This document shows positions 33,783-36,735 of a DNA stretch of 36,735 bases, piece by piece. The DNA is taken from positions 1 through 36,735 of the forward strand of contig NZ_JANWVH010000022.1 of NCBI RefSeq assembly GCF_025056915.1. Reading direction: 5' to 3'. Within the stretch, counting starts at the first letter, position 1. Each line of letters starts with the position of its first letter. Source of the DNA: Meiothermus sp. Lineage in GTDB: Bacteria; Deinococcota; Deinococci; Deinococcales; Thermaceae. Under the pieces are notes generated by a model. The model searched no databases. It saw nothing but the letters and a program-made list of their open reading frames with translations, and was not told the origin of the DNA. A program made the position numbers and the translations under genes.

Positions 33783-34682
33783 CTACTTGATCTCCACCCC
33801 CGACCACTTCTCCAGCAGTTGCGCCACCGCCGTGTGGTCTACCTCGGCGGAGCCCACTTCGCGCCGGGCAATCTCGAAGAACTCCCGTACCTGCCGGAGC
33901 ATGGGGGCCGGCGTTCCGGCGGCCTCGAGTACCTTCACACAAATCCCCATATCCTTGGCCAGCAAGCCCAGGGCGAAGGTGTTGGGAAACTGGCGTGAAA
34001 TGACCCGCTGACCAAATAAATTCTCGCTCACGTTGGAGCGCCCCGAGGAGGCGTTGATCACCTCCAGGGCGAGCTTCGCCTCCACCCCCTGCTTGACCAG
34101 GGCCACCATGCCCTCGCTCAAGGCCCACAGGTTCACCGCCAGCAGGGCGTTGTTGACGGCCTTTACCGCGTGGCCCGACCCCAGCGGCCCCACGTGCACA
34201 ATCTTGGCGGCGTAGGCCTCCATCACCGGCCTGGCCCTGGCAAAATCCTCCGCCGAGCCCCCGGCCATGACGGTGGCCCTGGCCTGAACCGCACCCGCCA
34301 CGCCCCCCGACAGGCAGGCATCGAGATACGAGACCCCTTTCTCCTGAAGCATCCGGGCCGTCTTCTGGGCCAGCTCCGGCTCACCCGAGGTGTGGTCTAC
34401 CCAGAGCGTTCCGGGGCGCAGGTGGGGCAGAAGCTGCCGGGCGAGTTCGTCAACCTCGAGGGAAGTGGGCAGGCAGGTCAGGATAATATCGGCCTGGGCC
34501 ACCTCGGGTAGCTCCACGGCCCTCGAGCCGAACTCTTTCGCGTGGGCTTCGGCCTTGGCAAAGGTACGGTTCCAGACCAGGGTTTCGTACTTTCTGGCCA
34601 GATGCCCCGCCATTGGGTATCCCATGGCCCCAAGCCCGATAAACGCTGTCTTCAAGGCTCCCTTTTGCATGGTTTCAATCAT
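33783..34682 (-). CDS. Beta-hydroxyacid (3-hydroxyisobutyrate-type) dehydrogenase
   Basis: A 299-residue NAD(P)-dependent dehydrogenase. Rossmann motif [16 protein letters not shown] (14-29) is followed by WNRT; the substrate loop is D121[10 protein letters not shown] instead of the usual DAPVSGG; the catalytic lysine is K174 in [15 protein letters not shown], with N178. The protein closely resembles an uncharacterised Thermus homologue of the 3-hydroxyisobutyrate / glyoxylate-succinic-semialdehyde reductase family. The substrate is not fixed; succinic semialdehyde from the hpa pathway is one possibility. The start is uncertain: ATG 34682, ATG 34670 or a TTG nearer the Rossmann motif; further upstream sequence is not homologous. 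Confidence 0.88.
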   Translation of the reverse strand: MIETMQKGALKTAFIGLGAMGYPMAGHLARKYETLVWNRTFAKAEAHAKEFGSRAVELPEVAQADIILTCLPTSLEVDELARQLLPHLRPGTLWVDHTSGEPELAQKTARMLQEKGVSYLDACLSGGVAGAVQARATVMAGGSAEDFARARPVMEAYAAKIVHVGPLGSGHAVKAVNNALLAVNLWALSEGMVALVKQGVEAKLALEVINASSGRSNVSENLFGQRVISRQFPNTFALGLLAKDMGICVKVLEAAGTPAPMLRQVREFFEIARREVGSAEVDHTAVAQLLEKWSGVEIK

Positions 34683-34989
34683 AAACTGACCGCGCTGCTT
34701 TGCTACACGGCGCTGAAAATGATAGCGCTCGCCTGGGATACACATTACATGCCGTGTTAAAACTGCCTGCGTTACACAATCAGATCCATAACGACACGGT
34801 TTTTTATCCACCCTGCACACGTGTCATCAAGATAACGGCCCGGTTCACAGAAATAACCTCCGTAAAGGACAAAAGTACGCCTATGCTGAGGCTAACCTCG
34901 CCTTGGGAGACGGGTGCTTACTCGCAGTACCGAGGTTATCTTTTACCGTTTCTCACAAAGGTCTGGGCACAGCCAGGAGGACAGCACGT
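34683..34989. promoter_or_regulatory. Divergent control region with repeated 'taacctc' elements
   Basis: 307 bp, less GC-rich than the genes. Minus strand TATCAT (~34716-34721) may be the -10 of the dehydrogenase gene. Toward the lipoprotein gene, taacctc occurs at ~34852 and ~34894 and its inverse gaggtta at ~34932, which could be regulator sites. A aggagg Shine-Dalgarno precedes the ATG at 34990. No promoter with two good hexamers was identified on the plus strand. Confidence 0.4.
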
Positions 34990-36735
34990 ATGAAGATACC
35001 TTTTTTCAAAGCGGGCGGGCTTGGAGTGGCTTTGGCTATGCTGATTACCGGATGTCCACAGTCCACACCCCAACCCCCTGCCACGCTCGAGCCTCCGCGC
35101 AACGTGCTGGCCTACGCGGTCTCCCCTACGCATGTGAAGCTCACCTGGAAAGCACCCGACGGCCTTACCAACCCCAGCTTCGAAATCGAGCGCAGGGAGG
35201 GTGGCCAGGGCTACCAGTCGCTGGCCAGTGGCCTGAGCAGCAGCAACCACGACGACACCCAGATCGTGAGTGGAGGCAAAACCTTCACCTACCGTATTCG
35301 CACGCGCACCGCCAACGGCCAGAGCGCCTGGGTCGAGTCCAACCCTGTGCCGGTGCCGGCCCGCTGCCAGAGCAACCCTGCCGACGCGCCCACCATTGGC
35401 TGTTTTGGGCCGGTGGTGCCCAACTGGCCGGTGGTGGCCACCTACGTGGCCTTGCTGCCCAACGGCAAGGTTATTGCCTGGTACGCCTCCGACGACATTG
35501 GACGCTACCGTGAACTCACCAGCGACCACCAGCGGGACCGCCGCAACGACCCTCCGGCCCAGGAAGACGGCACCATGGCGGTGCTCTGGAACCCCGACAG
35601 CAATACCTTTGAAGACATAAGCTTTGGCAACGGCAGCCAGCAGAATGGCCGCACCGTCAGCGGCCAGCCCAAAGGCACCGACCTGTTCTGCGCCGGCTTC
35701 ACCGTCCTTACCGATGGCCGCTTCTTCACCGCCGGAGGCAACCGGGGCCTGGAGTGGGGCAGCCTGCGCACCAACCTGTTCGATCCCAGAACCAATACCT
35801 GGAACCTGGGGCCCGGGCCCATGACGCCCGATATGTGGCGTGACCGCTGGTACCCCACCCTCACCAAGCTACCGAACGGCGAGGTGATGATTACCGGCGG
35901 CACCGCCGAGCCCGACCCCGCGTTTGAGGAGGGCTCTTCCAGCAACCCCAACAACCCCTGCCGCACACCTTCCGGTATCTGTCCAGAAGGGCTGGCCCTG
36001 GGCAAAAGCTTCAGTTCCATCGCCAATGGCCCCGGTCTCTCGACCGGAATCAAGACGCAAAACGCCAGGGGTACCGCCTTCAACAACGCCTTCGAAATCT
36101 ACAGCCCCGACAGCGGCAGCTTGCGAATGCTCGAGGCCACCGCCGCCGATGTACAGTCCTTTGAGCACTACTACCCCTGGTGGCACATCGCCCCCAACGG
36201 CCTGGCCTTCCTCTCGGGGGCGGGTAAGCAAAAAGGCTTGCTGGACTGGCAACAGGGCCAGTGGAAGGGCATCTGGGAGTCCACCAACCACGGCATCCCC
36301 TACGATGCCCACCGGGTTTATGGCACCTCGGTCATGTATGAGCCCGGCAAGATCCTGGTGATTGGCGGGGGATACGCCGCCGATACCTACCCCAACGGCG
36401 AGTTGGTTATCTTTGCCCTCAACAACACGCGCAACGGCAAGACCAGCCTGCACCTCGAGCTTGGGCAAAGCTCAACCACCCCCCCCGTGATGAAACAAGG
36501 GCCCAACATGCAGTACAGCCGCACCCATCTCAATGCCACATTGCTGGCCGATGGCAAGGTTTTTGTGAACGGCGGGCAGCAGGACGGCGGCGAGAACCCT
36601 CCCGCTAAACCCCCCCCCCCCAAGAACCCCCCCCAGGGGCGGGAAAGGTGGCCCAAAAACCGCAACCCCCCAAACGGGGTAAAAAAAAAATTATACCAGT
36701 ATAAAAACCAAAAAATGAAGCCCCGCCCCGAAAAA
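34990..36735 (+). CDS. Lipoprotein with FnIII domain and galactose/glyoxal-oxidase-like beta-propeller (3' end missing)
   Basis: Open for 582 codons to the right edge. The N-terminus is a lipoprotein signal: lipobox LITG-C22, preceded by GLGVALAM. Residues ~36-125 form a fibronectin type III domain (VKLTWKAP ... FTYRIRTRTANGQSAWVES). A kelch-type propeller follows, with blades ending FFTAGGN, VMITGG, AFLSGAG, ILVIGGG and VFVNGGQ. C234 (DLFCAGFTVLTDGR) and Y288 (RDRWYPT) align with the Cys228-Tyr272 crosslink of copper-radical oxidases such as galactose oxidase. The later copper ligands (Tyr495, His496, His581 in galactose oxidase) would lie beyond the edge, so activity cannot be judged. Likely a surface-anchored sugar- or aldehyde-oxidising enzyme. 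From ~36600 the reading is unreliable. Confidence 0.82.
   Translation, partial: MKIPFFKAGGLGVALAMLITGCPQSTPQPPATLEPPRNVLAYAVSPTHVKLTWKAPDGLTNPSFEIERREGGQGYQSLASGLSSSNHDDTQIVSGGKTFTYRIRTRTANGQSAWVESNPVPVPARCQSNPADAPTIGCFGPVVPNWPVVATYVALLPNGKVIAWYASDDIGRYRELTSDHQRDRRNDPPAQEDGTMAVLWNPDSNTFEDISFGNGSQQNGRTVSGQPKGTDLFCAGFTVLTDGRFFTAGGNRGLEWGSLRTNLFDPRTNTWNLGPGPMTPDMWRDRWYPTLTKLPNGEVMITGGTAEPDPAFEEGSSSNPNNPCRTPSGICPEGLALGKSFSSIANGPGLSTGIKTQNARGTAFNNAFEIYSPDSGSLRMLEATAADVQSFEHYYPWWHIAPNGLAFLSGAGKQKGLLDWQQGQWKGIWESTNHGIPYDAHRVYGTSVMYEPGKILVIGGGYAADTYPNGELVIFALNNTRNGKTSLHLELGQSSTTPPVMKQGPNMQYSRTHLNATLLADGKVFVNGGQQDGGENPPAKPPPPKNPPQGRERWPKNRNPPNGVKKKLYQYKNQKMKPRPEK
36600..36735. other. Low-quality contig end
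   Basis: The last ~135 bases contain abnormal homopolymers (runs of 7-12 C and 9 A), lose all codon bias, and the encoded protein becomes Pro/Lys-rich nonsense right after a good propeller strand. This looks like uncorrected sequencing or assembly error, not biology. Confidence 0.8.

Noticed and set aside
36600-36735. Poly-C and poly-A tracts as phase-variable repeats
   Set aside because: Several different homopolymers occur together at the contig end with complete loss of coding sense, which fits sequencing error better than phase variation.

Overview
The window looks like a draft contig from a moderately thermophilic member of the Thermaceae, most like Meiothermus. The reasons are the GC-rich codon use, the Thermus-like protein families (M29 aminopeptidase, HpaB/HpaC, PaaI, PaaK), the many genes whose -10 box lies only 5-9 nt before the start codon, and an operator matching the Thermus PaaR consensus. 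No species can be named from sequence alone. The left edge cuts a DNA methyltransferase gene. The right edge cuts a galactose-oxidase-like gene, and the last ~135 bases look like poor-quality sequence.

Layout. 1-443: AT-rich DNA methyltransferase fragment (minus). 499-2763: trpBA on the minus strand, preceded by what reads as a complete trp attenuator: a strong promoter, a 19-codon leader peptide with three Trp codons, stem-loops and a U-tailed terminator. 2786-9061: housekeeping genes, mostly single and often convergent with only 1-5 bp between them: M29 aminopeptidase, recX, metallophosphoesterase, SufE, ABC-F ATPase and a GNAT acetyltransferase.

9063-16016: homoprotocatechuate (4-hydroxyphenylacetate) pathway. 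The divergent repressor gene hpaR faces an operon of a DapA-family aldolase, hpaG, hpaE, hpaB, hpaC and hpaD. HpaBC hydroxylates 4-hydroxyphenylacetate, HpaD opens the ring, HpaE oxidises the semialdehyde, HpaG decarboxylates/isomerises, and the aldolase gives pyruvate and succinic semialdehyde. hpaF and hpaH are not in the window.

16242-27817: phenylacetate-linked operon behind a near-consensus promoter and a PaaR-type operator. It holds 3-hydroxyacyl-CoA dehydrogenase (paaH), a Liv-type ABC transporter (binding protein, LivH, a LivM-LivG fusion, LivF), thioesterase paaI, thiolase paaJ, an SDR, phenylacetate-CoA ligase paaK, an FlK-like thioesterase and a stand-alone Lon N-terminal-domain protein. 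The ring epoxidase (paaABCDE), paaG and paaZ are absent, so the pathway must be split over more than one locus. The position of the transporter suggests uptake of an aromatic acid.

28005-33539: minus-strand operon of a Pro/Gly-rich secreted or anchored protein, MoxR ATPase, DUF58 protein and three membrane VWA proteins (Bat/MoxR type). The middle VWA protein has lost its metal-binding motif. 33783-34682: beta-hydroxyacid dehydrogenase. 34990-end: lipoprotein with an FnIII domain and a galactose/glyoxal-oxidase-like propeller.

Across the whole window the palindrome CTCGAG is strongly over-represented in all reading frames, and several intergenic spacers are made of short reiterated words.
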